Part shown: positions 25,241 to 34,180 of the stretch, one piece after another
How positions within the stretch are numbered: position 1 is the stretch's first letter
Layout of the letters: each line of letters opens with the position of its first letter
Assembly: GCA_905215445.1 (NCBI GenBank)
Contig: CAJMPZ010000006.1
Span: forward strand, 1-57,563
Reading direction: 5' to 3'
DNA: 57,563 bases
Source: an uncultured bacterium
Lineage (GTDB): Bacteria > Actinomycetota > Coriobacteriia > Coriobacteriales > Coriobacteriaceae
Program-made: the position numbers and the translations under genes
The notes under the pieces: model-generated
Told to the model about the DNA's origin: nothing
Seen by the model: the letters and a program-made list of their open reading frames with translations, nothing else
The model's database searches: none

Positions 25241-25552
25241 ATGGCACTCAGCGAGAAAGACGTGCGCGGCATCGCCGAGTACGCAAAGATCGCACTGACC
25301 GATGACGAGCTCACCCAGATGACGTCCTACATGAATGACGCCGTCCAGATGCTCGAGCCCGTCCTGCAATATGACTTGCCCGACGTGGAGCCCACGTTCC
25401 ATCCCATCGGAAGCCTGTCCAACGTGATGGGCGACGACCTGCGCGAGCCCGAGCGCGACCTGCCGCTCGACGTCGCGCTCGAAAACGCCGGCAGCGCGCG
25501 TGAGCGCTACTTCCGCGTGCCGTCCATTTTGGGAGAGGGGGAGAGCGAATAA
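25241..25552 (+). CDS. gatC: Asp-tRNA(Asn)/Glu-tRNA(Gln) amidotransferase subunit C
   Basis: 103 residues. Small subunit that stabilises GatA and wraps the GatAB interface. It has the typical N-terminus (LSEKDVRGIAEYAKIALTDDELTQM) and the DVEPTFHP segment near the middle. ATG 25241 with GGGAG upstream; an in-frame ATG 18 bp earlier is less well placed. Ends by TAATG overlap with gatA. First gene of gatCAB. Confidence 0.95.
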   Translation: MALSEKDVRGIAEYAKIALTDDELTQMTSYMNDAVQMLEPVLQYDLPDVEPTFHPIGSLSNVMGDDLREPERDLPLDVALENAGSARERYFRVPSILGEGESE

Positions 25553-27066
25553 TGGCGCTAAGCTTCGATTCCCTTACCGCCGCCCAGATCGCCGCGGGCG
25601 TTGCCGCCGGCGACTTTACCGCTACCGAGGTGGCCCAGGCCTCCCTTGCCGCCATCGAGGCGCGCGAGGGCGGGGTCCAGGCATTCCTGCAGGTGGCGCC
25701 CGAGCTTGCGCTCGAGGCCGCCGCGCGTGTGGATGCCGACCGTGCCGCCGGAAAGCCGCTGCCCCCGCTCGCGGGCGTGCCGCTGGCCATTAAGGACAAC
25801 ATGAACCTCGTGGGCACGCGCACCACCTGCGCTTCCCGCATGCTCGAGAACTACCAGAGCGTCTACACCGCCACCTGTGTCCAGCGCATGCTCGACGCCG
25901 GCTGCCTGCCCATGGGCAAGGCCAACATGGATGAGTTTGCCTTTGGCAGCTCCACCGAGAGCTCGGCGTTCCACCGCACCAACAACCCCTGGGATACCGA
26001 ACGCGTGCCCGGCGGCTCCTCGGGCGGCTCCGCTGCCGCCGTCGCCGCGGGCGAGGTCGCGCTCTCGCTGGGCTCGGACACCGGCGGCTCCATTCGCCAG
26101 CCGGCGTCGCTGTGCGGCGTGGTGGGCTTTAAGCCCACGTATGGCGCCGTGAGCCGTTACGGCGTGGTTGCCTTTGGCTCGTCGCTCGACCAGGTGGGGC
26201 CCTTTGGCCGCACGGTCGAGGATGTCGCGCTGGCCATGAACGCGCTTACCGGTGCGGGCCACGATCCGTATGACTGCACCAGCCAGGACTGTGCCGTCGA
26301 CTTTACCGAGCACCTCAACGACAGCATCGAGGGCAAGCGCGTGGGCATCATCCCCGCGTTTATGGAGGCCGAGGGCCTGACGCCCGAGGTCAAGGCCGCC
26401 GTTCAGCGCGCCGCCCAGGAGCTGCAGAACCAGGGTGCCGAGCTCGTGGAGGTCGACCTGCCGCACCTGGATGCCGCCATCGCCGCCTACTACGTCATCG
26501 GCCCGGCCGAGGCGTTCTCCAACCTGGCACGTTTCGACGGCATTCGCTACGGCTATCAGGAGGAGGGCTGCGCCAACATGTCCGACCAGAGCTCGCTTTC
26601 GCGTGCCCACGGTTTTGGCGCCGAGGCCAAGCGCCGTCAGATGCTCGGCGCCTACCTGCTGAGCTCGGGCGTGTACGACAAGTACTACTACGCTGCGCAA
26701 AAGGCCCGCACGCTCATCACGCGGGACTACGATGCCGCGTATGCCAAGGTGGACACCATCCTCATGCCCGCCTCGCCGCGCACGGCCTTTAAGTTTGGCG
26801 AGATCAGCGACCCCACGCAGATGTACCTCTCCGACCTGTACACCATCTCGCTCAACATTTGCGGCAACGGCGGTATCTCGGTGCCTCTGGGCCTGGGCGA
26901 GGACAGCAAGCTGCCCGTTTCTGCCCAGCTGGTTGGCCCGGCCTTTAAGGACCGTCAGCTGCTCACGTTTGCCCGCGCCCTTGAGCGCGGCTTTGCCGAT
27001 GCCGCCACGGGTGCGCCCGCGCTTTCCGTCGCGCCCGATTTTGCCGGGAAGGGAGGCGAGCTGTAA
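25552..27066 (+). CDS. gatA: Asp-tRNA(Asn)/Glu-tRNA(Gln) amidotransferase subunit A (amidase)
   Basis: 504 residues. Hydrolyses glutamine and channels ammonia to GatB. Amidase signature with the Ser-cisSer-Lys triad: the lysine in LAIKDNMNL (about residue 83), and the GGSSGGSAAAVAAGE and GSDTGGSIRQPA serine loops (about 157-185). Overlaps gatC and gatB by one base at TAATG junctions, so the three are co-translated. This pathway implies that Gln-tRNA(Gln), and perhaps Asn-tRNA, are made indirectly. Confidence 0.97.
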   Translation: MALSFDSLTAAQIAAGVAAGDFTATEVAQASLAAIEAREGGVQAFLQVAPELALEAAARVDADRAAGKPLPPLAGVPLAIKDNMNLVGTRTTCASRMLENYQSVYTATCVQRMLDAGCLPMGKANMDEFAFGSSTESSAFHRTNNPWDTERVPGGSSGGSAAAVAAGEVALSLGSDTGGSIRQPASLCGVVGFKPTYGAVSRYGVVAFGSSLDQVGPFGRTVEDVALAMNALTGAGHDPYDCTSQDCAVDFTEHLNDSIEGKRVGIIPAFMEAEGLTPEVKAAVQRAAQELQNQGAELVEVDLPHLDAAIAAYYVIGPAEAFSNLARFDGIRYGYQEEGCANMSDQSSLSRAHGFGAEAKRRQMLGAYLLSSGVYDKYYYAAQKARTLITRDYDAAYAKVDTILMPASPRTAFKFGEISDPTQMYLSDLYTISLNICGNGGISVPLGLGEDSKLPVSAQLVGPAFKDRQLLTFARALERGFADAATGAPALSVAPDFAGKGGEL

Positions 27067-28742
27067 TGAAGGAGCTTTCCGAGGTCCTGCAGGATTGGGA
27101 GGCCGTGATCGGCCTGGAGATCCATACCGAGCTCACCGCACTCGATACCAAGATGTTCTGCAACTGCAAGCTTAGCCACGATGACGAGCCCAACGCCAAC
27201 GTGTGCCCGGTGTGCCTGGGCCTGCCCGGTGCGCTGCCGGTGCCCAACAAGCGCGCCATCGAGAGCATCGTCAAGGCCGGTCTCGCCACCAACTGCGAGA
27301 TCCAGCGCCACTCGATGTTCTACCGCAAGCACTACTTCTATCCCGATATGGCCAAGAACTTCCAGACTACGCAGGGTCCGGTCGCCTTTGCCATGTACGG
27401 TCACCTCGATCTGGATGTGACCGGTCGCGGTGCCGCCGAGCGCCCCGATTGCGCGTTTGGCGAGGCCGAGGCCCAGAGTCTGGCGAGCGCTTCGGCCAAC
27501 GCCGAGGGCTTGTCCACGTCCATGACGTCGACCATGCGCGAGGGCAACCAGCGTGCCGGCCATCTGGCCAGCTACGATGCGTCCAACCTGCAGATGCCCG
27601 AGCGCCGCGAGGACGGTTCCTACACGGTGCCCATTCGCATCCTGCGCATCCACATGGAGGAGGACGCCGCCAAGATGGTGCACGTGGGCGGCGCCGAGGG
27701 CCGCATTACCGCCGCGGCCGAGTCGCTCGTCGACTACAACCGCTGCGGCACGCCGCTCATCGAGCTTGTAACTGAGCCCGACTTGCGTACGCCCGAGGAG
27801 GCTCGCCTGTTTATGGAGAAGCTCCGTCGCATCTTTGTGACGCTTGGCATTTCCGACTGCTCCATGGAGAAGGGTTCCATGCGCTGCGACGGCAACGTGT
27901 CGCTGCGCCGCCGCGGCGAGACCAAGCTGGGCACCAAGACCGAGCTCAAGAACCTCAACTCGTTTAAGAGCCTGCATGACGGCCTTGCCTACGAGATCTG
28001 CCGCCAGGCAGAGGTACTCGAGGAGGGCGGCATTATCTACCAGGAGACCCGCCACTGGGAGCCCAGCCGCAAGCGCACCGTGGTCATGCGTGTGAAGGAG
28101 ACGGCCGACGACTATCGCCTGTTCCCCGATCCCGACCTGGCGCCGTTCGACCTGGACGACGAGTTTATCGATCGTTGCCGTGGCGAGATCCCCGAGCTGC
28201 CCGATGCCAAGCGCGCTCGTTTTGAGGCCGACTTTGGCATTAAGACGGCCGACGCCGAGCAGATTGCCGGCGACCCGGAGTTTGCCGAGTTCTTTGAGGC
28301 CGCCGCTGCCGGTATGGCTGGCAAGGAGGCCCAGACGGTCGCAAACCTGCTGGTCAACGAGATGATCGCCTACCTTAAGGGAGCGGGTGTGTCGCTCGCC
28401 GAGTCCGGCATCGCGCCGGCTCAGGTGACAGCTCTTGCCAAACTGCTGGCGACTGATGCAATCAGCTCCAACCAGGCGCACGAGGTCTTTGAGGCCATGG
28501 CCCAGACCGGCGACGATCCCAACAAGATCGTCGACGAGCGCGGCATGCGTCAGGTGAGCGATACCGGCGCGCTGCAGCCGATCGTGGACGAGGTGCTGGC
28601 GAACTGTGCCGATCAGGCGCAGCAGTATCGTGACGGCAACCAGAAGGTCATCGGCTTTTTGGTGGGCCAGTGCATGAAGGCGAGCCGCGGCAAGGGCAAC
28701 CCGAAGCTCTTCAACGAGTTGCTGAGAACGTCGCTCTCGTAG
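27066..28742 (+). CDS. gatB: Asp-tRNA(Asn)/Glu-tRNA(Gln) amidotransferase subunit B
   Basis: 558 residues, a little longer than the usual 480. Kinase/amidotransferase domain with VIGLEIHTELTALDTKMFC, the zinc-type NVCPVCLGLPG, RNCGTPLIELVTEPD-type loop (YNRCGTPLIELVTEPDLRTP), and a YqeY-like helical tail (about 420-558). The long middle insertion (YGHLDLDVTGRGAAERPDCAF) and the charged tail account for the extra length. Start is the ATG that overlaps the gatA stop. Behind it lies a 143-nt palindrome that probably terminates the operon. Confidence 0.96.
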   Translation: MKELSEVLQDWEAVIGLEIHTELTALDTKMFCNCKLSHDDEPNANVCPVCLGLPGALPVPNKRAIESIVKAGLATNCEIQRHSMFYRKHYFYPDMAKNFQTTQGPVAFAMYGHLDLDVTGRGAAERPDCAFGEAEAQSLASASANAEGLSTSMTSTMREGNQRAGHLASYDASNLQMPERREDGSYTVPIRILRIHMEEDAAKMVHVGGAEGRITAAAESLVDYNRCGTPLIELVTEPDLRTPEEARLFMEKLRRIFVTLGISDCSMEKGSMRCDGNVSLRRRGETKLGTKTELKNLNSFKSLHDGLAYEICRQAEVLEEGGIIYQETRHWEPSRKRTVVMRVKETADDYRLFPDPDLAPFDLDDEFIDRCRGEIPELPDAKRARFEADFGIKTADAEQIAGDPEFAEFFEAAAAGMAGKEAQTVANLLVNEMIAYLKGAGVSLAESGIAPAQVTALAKLLATDAISSNQAHEVFEAMAQTGDDPNKIVDERGMRQVSDTGALQPIVDEVLANCADQAQQYRDGNQKVIGFLVGQCMKASRGKGNPKLFNELLRTSLS

Positions 28743-28748
28743 CTGCGA

Positions 28749-28891
28749 GGCCGGGGAAGCCCCGAGTCGCCGGGGTATTTCCTCCAAATTTCAAACAGTC
28801 CTATGCAAGACGAAGGCCACATTTAGTGGCCTTCTTTGCATGCGGAACTCATTTGGAGCAAACACCCCGGCGACTCGGGGCTTCCCCGGCC
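28749..28891. repeat. 143-nt near-perfect palindrome with terminator core
   Basis: Outer arms of 28 nt (28749-28776 and 28864-28891, starting GGCCGGGGAAGCCCCGAGTC) are perfect inverted copies; pairing continues inward imperfectly through TTTCCTCCAAATT and CATTTGGAGCAAA. The centre GAAGGCCAC-ATTTA-GTGGCCTTC followed by TTT (28812-28837) is a terminator shape for gatB. Begins 7 bp after the gatB stop. Confidence 0.93.
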
Positions 28892-28939
28892 AGACGACTC
28901 GGCCTTTCGGGTCAGGTGGGCTGAATGGAATTTGGTGAA

Positions 28940-29000
28940 TGGGTGCGCCGTCGGCGCACCCATTTTTGTAGATGTGACAAAGGGACTTTCCCTTTGTCAC
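28940..29000 (+). terminator. Terminator hairpin plus perfect 12-bp hairpin
   Basis: TGGGTGCGCCG / CGGCGCACCCA then TTTTT (28940-28967), followed by GTGACAAAGGGA-CTT-TCCCTTTGTCAC (28974-29000). The second is palindromic, and related to the AAAGGGACAGTCCCTTT hairpin at 33730. On the minus strand it may end the AraC gene transcript, whose stop is at 29021. Confidence 0.75.
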
Positions 29001-29020
29001 ACTGGCCCTCTGCCGTCTCT

Positions 29021-30019
29021 TTATTGATGCTGGGAACGCCAGGCGGTGGGGGTGGTGCCGGTGTGTTGCTTGAAGGCTTGGGCGAAGGCGGCCTGCTGAG
29101 GGTAGCCTAGACGCTCTGCCACCTGCGCTATCGTCAGCGAGCTGTCGGCCAAAAGGTCCTGTGCTCGCTCCATACGGCGTCTGCGGATGTAGGCGCCCAG
29201 GGACTCGCCAGTTTGGGCCTTAAAGGTGGCGCATAGCTTGGAGCGGCTTGTGTAGAGCCTCTCGGCCACTTCGTTGACACCCACACGCCTGCCTTTGTCG
29301 AGCGCGCACTCAATCATCGCCGTCGCTTCCTCGGCAATGGTCATGCTGGCGCGTGTGTCTGCCGCCTGCCGCGCCTGCTTGTGGGCCGCGCGCGAACAGG
29401 CGAGCTCCGCGACCATGGTCTCCACGATGCCTTGCATATAGACGTGTCCGCCTACGGCGCGAGCGCGGTCCTCGTTGATTCGACGTAGTGTGTGGCAGAT
29501 GGCAGACGCTGCCTCCTCGTGCCATGACTCGGCAAACGCCTCAAAGACCCCCGCGAACTCGGCAGGATAGCAATGCTCCAGCTCGTCAAAATACCCGGGC
29601 AAAAAGAGCACCGAGCGTGAGTGATAGAGTTGCCCTGCAAACAGCGGGCTTAGCTCCTCGCCGCAGCTATCTTGGATAAAGCTGCAGACTGCGCTGTTCG
29701 GCCACGGCCCGCGCAGCGGCTTGAGGTTCGCAGGCGTTATGCCGGCTTCGGGCATACACATGAGCGTGGGCGCGCTGACCTCGCTCACGCACGCGTACGG
29801 TTCGGGCGTGTATTCGGCTAGGTGCATGTTGTGCATCGGGGTAATGAAATGCTCCATGACGATGCAGGTGGGGGAGAGGGGCATGATCCATGCGCGTCTG
29901 TGCGCCCGATCGTTTGCCACCTCACCGGTAAAGACGGCGCCCTTGCCGGAGAACTCCAAGCCAAACTGCTCAAACTGCGGTGCGTAGAGCTCGGTTATAT
30001 CGGTTGCCGCCCGCCGCAT
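29021..30019 (-). CDS. AraC-family transcriptional regulator
   Basis: About 332 residues from ATG 30019 (AAGGGG about 11 nt upstream); ATG 30040 and TTG 30067 are alternatives with weaker sites. The C-terminal 100 residues are the double helix-turn-helix of AraC/XylS: DKGRRVGVNEVAERLYTSRSKLCATFKAQTGESLGAYIRRRRM and SLTIAQVAERLGYPQQAAFAQAFKQHTG. The N-terminus has no recognised sensor fold. Divergent from the ABC exporter pair, whose first start lies 120 bp away, a set-up like YbtA facing ybtPQ in siderophore systems; that comparison is inference. Confidence 0.85.
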   Translation of the reverse strand: MRRAATDITELYAPQFEQFGLEFSGKGAVFTGEVANDRAHRRAWIMPLSPTCIVMEHFITPMHNMHLAEYTPEPYACVSEVSAPTLMCMPEAGITPANLKPLRGPWPNSAVCSFIQDSCGEELSPLFAGQLYHSRSVLFLPGYFDELEHCYPAEFAGVFEAFAESWHEEAASAICHTLRRINEDRARAVGGHVYMQGIVETMVAELACSRAAHKQARQAADTRASMTIAEEATAMIECALDKGRRVGVNEVAERLYTSRSKLCATFKAQTGESLGAYIRRRRMERAQDLLADSSLTIAQVAERLGYPQQAAFAQAFKQHTGTTPTAWRSQHQ

Positions 30020-30139
30020 TTTCAAAAGCGTCCCCTTCATTTGCGAAAACGTCCACGCCTGGCCCAATTGTGTGCCTTGGCTAACACGCCCATGATAAGT
30101 TTCTTACGGTTAACTTTCAAGCCGTTAGAAAGGAATCTC

Positions 30140-31963
30140 ATGGCAAAGGGATCAAAAAAGGAAGGTGGCGGCATCGGCGAGCTGCTTGCATATGCCGGTG
30201 AACGTAAATTCCTAACGTATTTGGGCATGGCCCTCTCGGCGCTCTCGCAGCTGCTGAGCTTTGGCCCGTACGTGTGCATCTGGCTTGTTGCGCGAGATCT
30301 TATCGCCGTGGCGCCCAACTGGAGCGAGGCCGCCAATATCGCGATGTATGGTTGGTGGGCTGTGGGCTTTGCCCTGGCGAGCATTGTGGTCTATTTTGTG
30401 GGACTCATGTGCACGCACCTGTCCGCGTTTCGCTGCGCATCCAATATCCGCAAGACCACGAGTGAGCATCTGCTCAAGTTGCCGCTCGGCTACTTTGACA
30501 CGCACGCCACCGGTGAGCTGCGCCGTATCGTAGACGGATGCGCTGCCTCCACCGAGACGCTGCTCGCACACATGCTGCCCGATATCGCCGGCGCCACCGC
30601 CATGGTCGTGGGCCTGCTCGTGCTGCTTTTCGCCCTCGATTGGCGTTTGGGTGTGGCATGCCTAATCTCGGTCGTCGTTTCGTTTTGCGCCATGGCCACC
30701 ATGATGAGCGGCAAGGGCGCCGAGTTTATGAAGGCTTACATGGGCGCGCTGGTCAAGATGAACAAGACCGGCACCGAATACGTACGCGGCATCCCCGTGG
30801 TCAAGGTCTTCCAGCAGACGGTCTACTCCTTTAAGGCGTTTCACGATGCGATCGCCGAATACGCCGACATGGCGCAAAGCTATGCGGGCACGTTCTGCCG
30901 AGGCCCGCAGGTGCTCAACCTTACCGCGCTCAATGGCCTCGTGGCATTTCTTTTGCCCGTGGCGTTGCTGTTGGCGCCGGGCGAGACGGACTTCGCGCAC
31001 TTTATGGTCAACTTCACGTTTTACGCGATCTTTTCGGCCGTGGTGCCGACGGCCATGACCAAGCTCATGTTTGTGGGCGAGGCGTCTCAGATGAGTGCCG
31101 ATTCGCTGGCGCGCATCCGAAGCGTTATGGATTCCAAGCAGCTCTCCGTGCCTGCCCAGCCCAAGCACCCTATCGGCAGCGATGTGCGCTTTGAGGATGT
31201 AAGCTTTACCTACGAGGGTGCCGAAGCGCCTGCCGTCGATCATGTGAGCTTTAGCGTTCCCACAGGTAGCACCCTTGCGTTGGTTGGTCCCTCGGGCGGC
31301 GGTAAGTCAACCTGCGCAAGCCTGATCCCGCGTTTTTGGGATGTTTCCTCGGGTCGCGTGCTTGTGGGCGGCGTAGACGTTCGCGACATGGATCCGCACG
31401 AGCTCATGGACCAGGTCGCCTTTGTGTTTCAGACCAACCAACTGTTCCGGCAAACACTTGCCGATAACGTGCGCGCCTCCAAGCCTACGGCCACTGACGA
31501 CGAAGTGCGTGCGGCCCTCTCCGCAGCTCAGTGCGACGACATTGTGGCCAAGCTCCCGCAGGGTATTAACACCATGCTCGGTGCTGGAGGGGCATATCTT
31601 TCGGGCGGCGAGGTACAGCGCGTGGCACTCGCCCGCGCGATCCTTAAAGACGCACCTATCGTGGTGCTCGATGAGGCCACAGCGTTTGCCGACCCCGAGA
31701 ACGAGGCGCTCATCCAGCGTGCCTTTAGCAAACTGGCGGCGGGTCGCACAGTCATTATGATCGCGCACCGGCTTTCGACCGTGGTGGGGGCCGACAAGAT
31801 CGTGGTGCTCAACCAAGGTAGCGTGCAGGAGACTGGCGCCCATGCCGAGCTGCTGTCCCAAAACGGTCTATACGCCAAGATGTGGGCCGAATACGAACAG
31901 GCCGCGAGCTGGAAGATCACTGCTGCCGCGGATGCCGCCGTCACGAAGGGAGGCGAGGCCTAA
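30140..31963 (+). CDS. ABC exporter half-transporter (YbtP-like), TMD-NBD
   Basis: 607 residues. Six-helix type IV exporter TMD (about 25-330) followed by NBD: Walker A GPSGGGKST, Q-loop FQTNQL, signature LSGGEVQRVALARA, Walker B VVLDEATAFAD and H-loop MIAHRLSTV. The signature and Walker B are slightly non-canonical (E to V and D to A changes relative to LSGGQ..LDEATSALD). ATG 30140 behind AGAAAGGAATCTC. Stop and the next ATG are contiguous, so a heterodimer with the next gene is expected. The related YbtPQ pair moves Fe-siderophores inward; other heterodimers export drugs or peptides. Confidence 0.9.
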   Translation: MAKGSKKEGGGIGELLAYAGERKFLTYLGMALSALSQLLSFGPYVCIWLVARDLIAVAPNWSEAANIAMYGWWAVGFALASIVVYFVGLMCTHLSAFRCASNIRKTTSEHLLKLPLGYFDTHATGELRRIVDGCAASTETLLAHMLPDIAGATAMVVGLLVLLFALDWRLGVACLISVVVSFCAMATMMSGKGAEFMKAYMGALVKMNKTGTEYVRGIPVVKVFQQTVYSFKAFHDAIAEYADMAQSYAGTFCRGPQVLNLTALNGLVAFLLPVALLLAPGETDFAHFMVNFTFYAIFSAVVPTAMTKLMFVGEASQMSADSLARIRSVMDSKQLSVPAQPKHPIGSDVRFEDVSFTYEGAEAPAVDHVSFSVPTGSTLALVGPSGGGKSTCASLIPRFWDVSSGRVLVGGVDVRDMDPHELMDQVAFVFQTNQLFRQTLADNVRASKPTATDDEVRAALSAAQCDDIVAKLPQGINTMLGAGGAYLSGGEVQRVALARAILKDAPIVVLDEATAFADPENEALIQRAFSKLAAGRTVIMIAHRLSTVVGADKIVVLNQGSVQETGAHAELLSQNGLYAKMWAEYEQAASWKITAAADAAVTKGGEA

Positions 31964-33721
31964 ATGTTCGCCTCATTCCAAAAGAAGTATTTCCTATCCG
32001 ATAAAGGCGTCGCCGGCGTAAAACGCGGCATTTTCTGGACCGCGCTCGCCAATCTCATTGCCATGGCCGGCATGGGCTTATTGTTCCTGGTCATGGCCGG
32101 TTTTGTCGAACATCTCGCCACCGGTGCCGACCTGCCGGATGCCCTGCCGATTGTGGGCGGCCTCCTGGTCTTTTTCGTGTTGCTCTTTGCCTCTAACTGG
32201 CAGCAGTATTACTACACCTACTGCATCTTTTACGAGGAGTGCGGCAAGCAGCGTATGGAGATTGCCGAGCGCTTGCGCAAGCTGCCGCTGTCGTTTTTTG
32301 GCCGTCGTGATCTGGCCGATTTAACCGAGACCATCATGGGCGACGTCCAGGCCATGGAGCACGCCTACAGCCACGTGCTGGGAGAGCTTTGGGGTGCCAT
32401 CATCGCAAGCGCCATTGTGTTCGTGGCGTCGCTGTTCTTTTGCTGGCAGCTGGCGATCGCGGCGTTTTGGAGCGTGCCCGTGGCCTTTGCCGTGCTGTAT
32501 CTGACACGCGGCCCCATGACCCCGGTGTTCGACCATGTGCGTGCCGAGAAGGTCAAGGTTACCGAGGCGATCCAGGAGACGCTCGACTGCGTGCGCGAGA
32601 TCCGCGCCACCAACCAGGAGACTCATTATCTTGAGGGGCTCAACGCCGTGATCGATGCCGAGGAGCGCGAGACCACCAAGGGCGAGCTCGCCAATGGGCT
32701 TTTGGTCAACTCCGCCTTTGCCATCCTGCGCCTGGGGATTGCCACCACGTTGGTCACGGGCGCTGCGATGGTCGCCTCCGGCCAGGTCGACTTTTTGATG
32801 ATGTTTGCCTTCCTGCTTATGGTGAGCCGCATCTATGCGCCCTTTGATCAGGCGCTGATGCTGATGTCCGAGCTGTTTGCCGCCGAGTCGTCGGCCAAGC
32901 GCATGCGTTCCATCATGGAAGAGCCCGTGGCGCGGGGCAGCGAGCAGTTTGAGCCCGTAGGCCACGATGTGGTGTTCGATCACGTGGCATTTGGCTATGG
33001 TGCGGGCGAGGACGGCCGCGCCGGCGAGAAAGTTCTTACCGATGTGAGCTTTACCGCCAAGGAAGGCGAGGTCACGGCACTGGTCGGTCCTTCGGGCTCC
33101 GGTAAGTCCACGGTGAGCCGCCTGGCCGCGCGCTTTTGGGACGCCACCGAAGGCACGGTCACCGTGGGCGGCGTGGATGTTGCGAGCGTGGATCCCGAGG
33201 CGCTGCTGCGCGACTACGCCATTGTGTTCCAAGACGTGCTGCTCTTTGACGACACGGTGATGGGAAACATCCGTCTTGGTCGTCGCGATGCCACCGATGA
33301 GAAAGTGCTTGCTGCCGCGCGTGCCGCCAACTGCGACGAGTTTGTGAGCCGCATGCCGCAGGGCTATGACACCATGATCGGCGAGAACGGCTCCAAGCTG
33401 TCCGGCGGTGAGCGCCAGCGCATCTCTATCGCCCGTGCGCTGCTCAAAGACGCGCCTATCGTGCTGTTGGACGAGGCGACGGCGAGCTTGGATGTGGAGA
33501 ACGAGACCGTGGTTCAGCAGGCGCTCTCCCGTCTGCTTGCAGGTAAGACGGTTATCGTTATTGCCCACCGTATGCGCACGGTGGAAAATGCCGATAAGAT
33601 CGTTGTGCTCAAGGATGGTGTGGTTGCCGAGCAGGGCACTCCGGCGCAGCTCAAGGCGGCAGGTGGAGAATTCGCCCGCATGGTGGCGCTGCAAAAGGAA
33701 GCAGCTACCTGGCAGTTGTAA
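31964..33721 (+). CDS. ABC exporter half-transporter (YbtQ-like), TMD-NBD
   Basis: 585 residues. Same layout: six-helix TMD (about 15-320) then NBD with GPSGSGKST Walker A, LSGGERQRISIARA signature, IVLLDEATASLD Walker B and VIAHRMRTV H-loop. All catalytic residues look intact, whereas the partner shows slight changes; asymmetric sites are usual in heterodimeric exporters. Starts at the base after the partner's stop, with AGGGAGGCGAGGCC as ribosome site. Ends 9 bp before a small AAAGGGAC-A-GTCCCTTT hairpin (33730-33746). The substrate is unknown; the AraC-type neighbour suggests response to a small ligand. Confidence 0.9.
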   Translation: MFASFQKKYFLSDKGVAGVKRGIFWTALANLIAMAGMGLLFLVMAGFVEHLATGADLPDALPIVGGLLVFFVLLFASNWQQYYYTYCIFYEECGKQRMEIAERLRKLPLSFFGRRDLADLTETIMGDVQAMEHAYSHVLGELWGAIIASAIVFVASLFFCWQLAIAAFWSVPVAFAVLYLTRGPMTPVFDHVRAEKVKVTEAIQETLDCVREIRATNQETHYLEGLNAVIDAEERETTKGELANGLLVNSAFAILRLGIATTLVTGAAMVASGQVDFLMMFAFLLMVSRIYAPFDQALMLMSELFAAESSAKRMRSIMEEPVARGSEQFEPVGHDVVFDHVAFGYGAGEDGRAGEKVLTDVSFTAKEGEVTALVGPSGSGKSTVSRLAARFWDATEGTVTVGGVDVASVDPEALLRDYAIVFQDVLLFDDTVMGNIRLGRRDATDEKVLAAARAANCDEFVSRMPQGYDTMIGENGSKLSGGERQRISIARALLKDAPIVLLDEATASLDVENETVVQQALSRLLAGKTVIVIAHRMRTVENADKIVVLKDGVVAEQGTPAQLKAAGGEFARMVALQKEAATWQL

Positions 33722-33729
33722 GAAGGGGC

Positions 33730-33746
33730 AAAGGGACAGTCCCTTT
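33730..33746. terminator. Small hairpin after the ABC pair
   Basis: AAAGGGAC-A-GTCCCTTT, followed by CTCAC and no long T run. Weak terminator or repeat remnant. The rest of 33747-33916 shows no gene. Confidence 0.4.
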
Positions 33747-33916
33747 CTCACATTGACAATCGGTTACTCCGCATCGTTAATTTTCAAAAGGTTAGCCATG
33801 GCTGACCTAGATAGTTAGATAAAATTGAGATATTTCAAAAGCGTGCTCGAGCAAACTTGTTTACTCGGGTGCTGAAGCACCATGCCGCGTCCAATGCGGC
33901 AAAAAGGAGAAGCAAC

Positions 33917-34162
33917 ATGAAGAAGTCGACGTTCAATACCCTGCTTGTCGGTGGCGGTTTTCTGCTTGGCACGGCCGGCATCAAGCTGCTTACCAGCGCT
34001 CCGGTAAAGAGCGCCTGCGTGCAGGGTATCGCGTGCGGCATGCGCATCAAGAACGGTTACCAGGACATGGTCGAGCAGGCCAAGGCTAATGTCGACGACA
34101 TGGTTGCCGAGGCTGCTTACATCACCCAGAGCGAGGCCGCTGCTGACGAGGCAGCCGAGTAA
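33917..34162 (+). CDS. DUF6110-like small membrane protein
   Basis: 81 residues. MKKSTFNTLLVGGGFLLGTAGIKLLTSAPVK gives one N-terminal hydrophobic helix with GIKLL and a VKSACVQGIACGMRIKNGYQDMV segment, followed by an acidic, alanine-rich tail. It looks like the DUF6110 proteins that accompany P-type metal ATPases in Gram-positives. ATG 33917 behind AAAAAGGAGAAGCAAC. The ATPase starts 19 bp downstream, so it is probably an accessory or chaperone; the two cysteines (SACVQGIAC) could bind metal, which is inference. Confidence 0.75.
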   Translation: MKKSTFNTLLVGGGFLLGTAGIKLLTSAPVKSACVQGIACGMRIKNGYQDMVEQAKANVDDMVAEAAYITQSEAAADEAAE

Positions 34163-34180
34163 CGCTCCCAGGCACAAACT

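Noticed and set aside
26955..28787. Minus-strand open frame of 610 codons over gatB
   Set aside because: Antisense of gatB; no recognisable domain.
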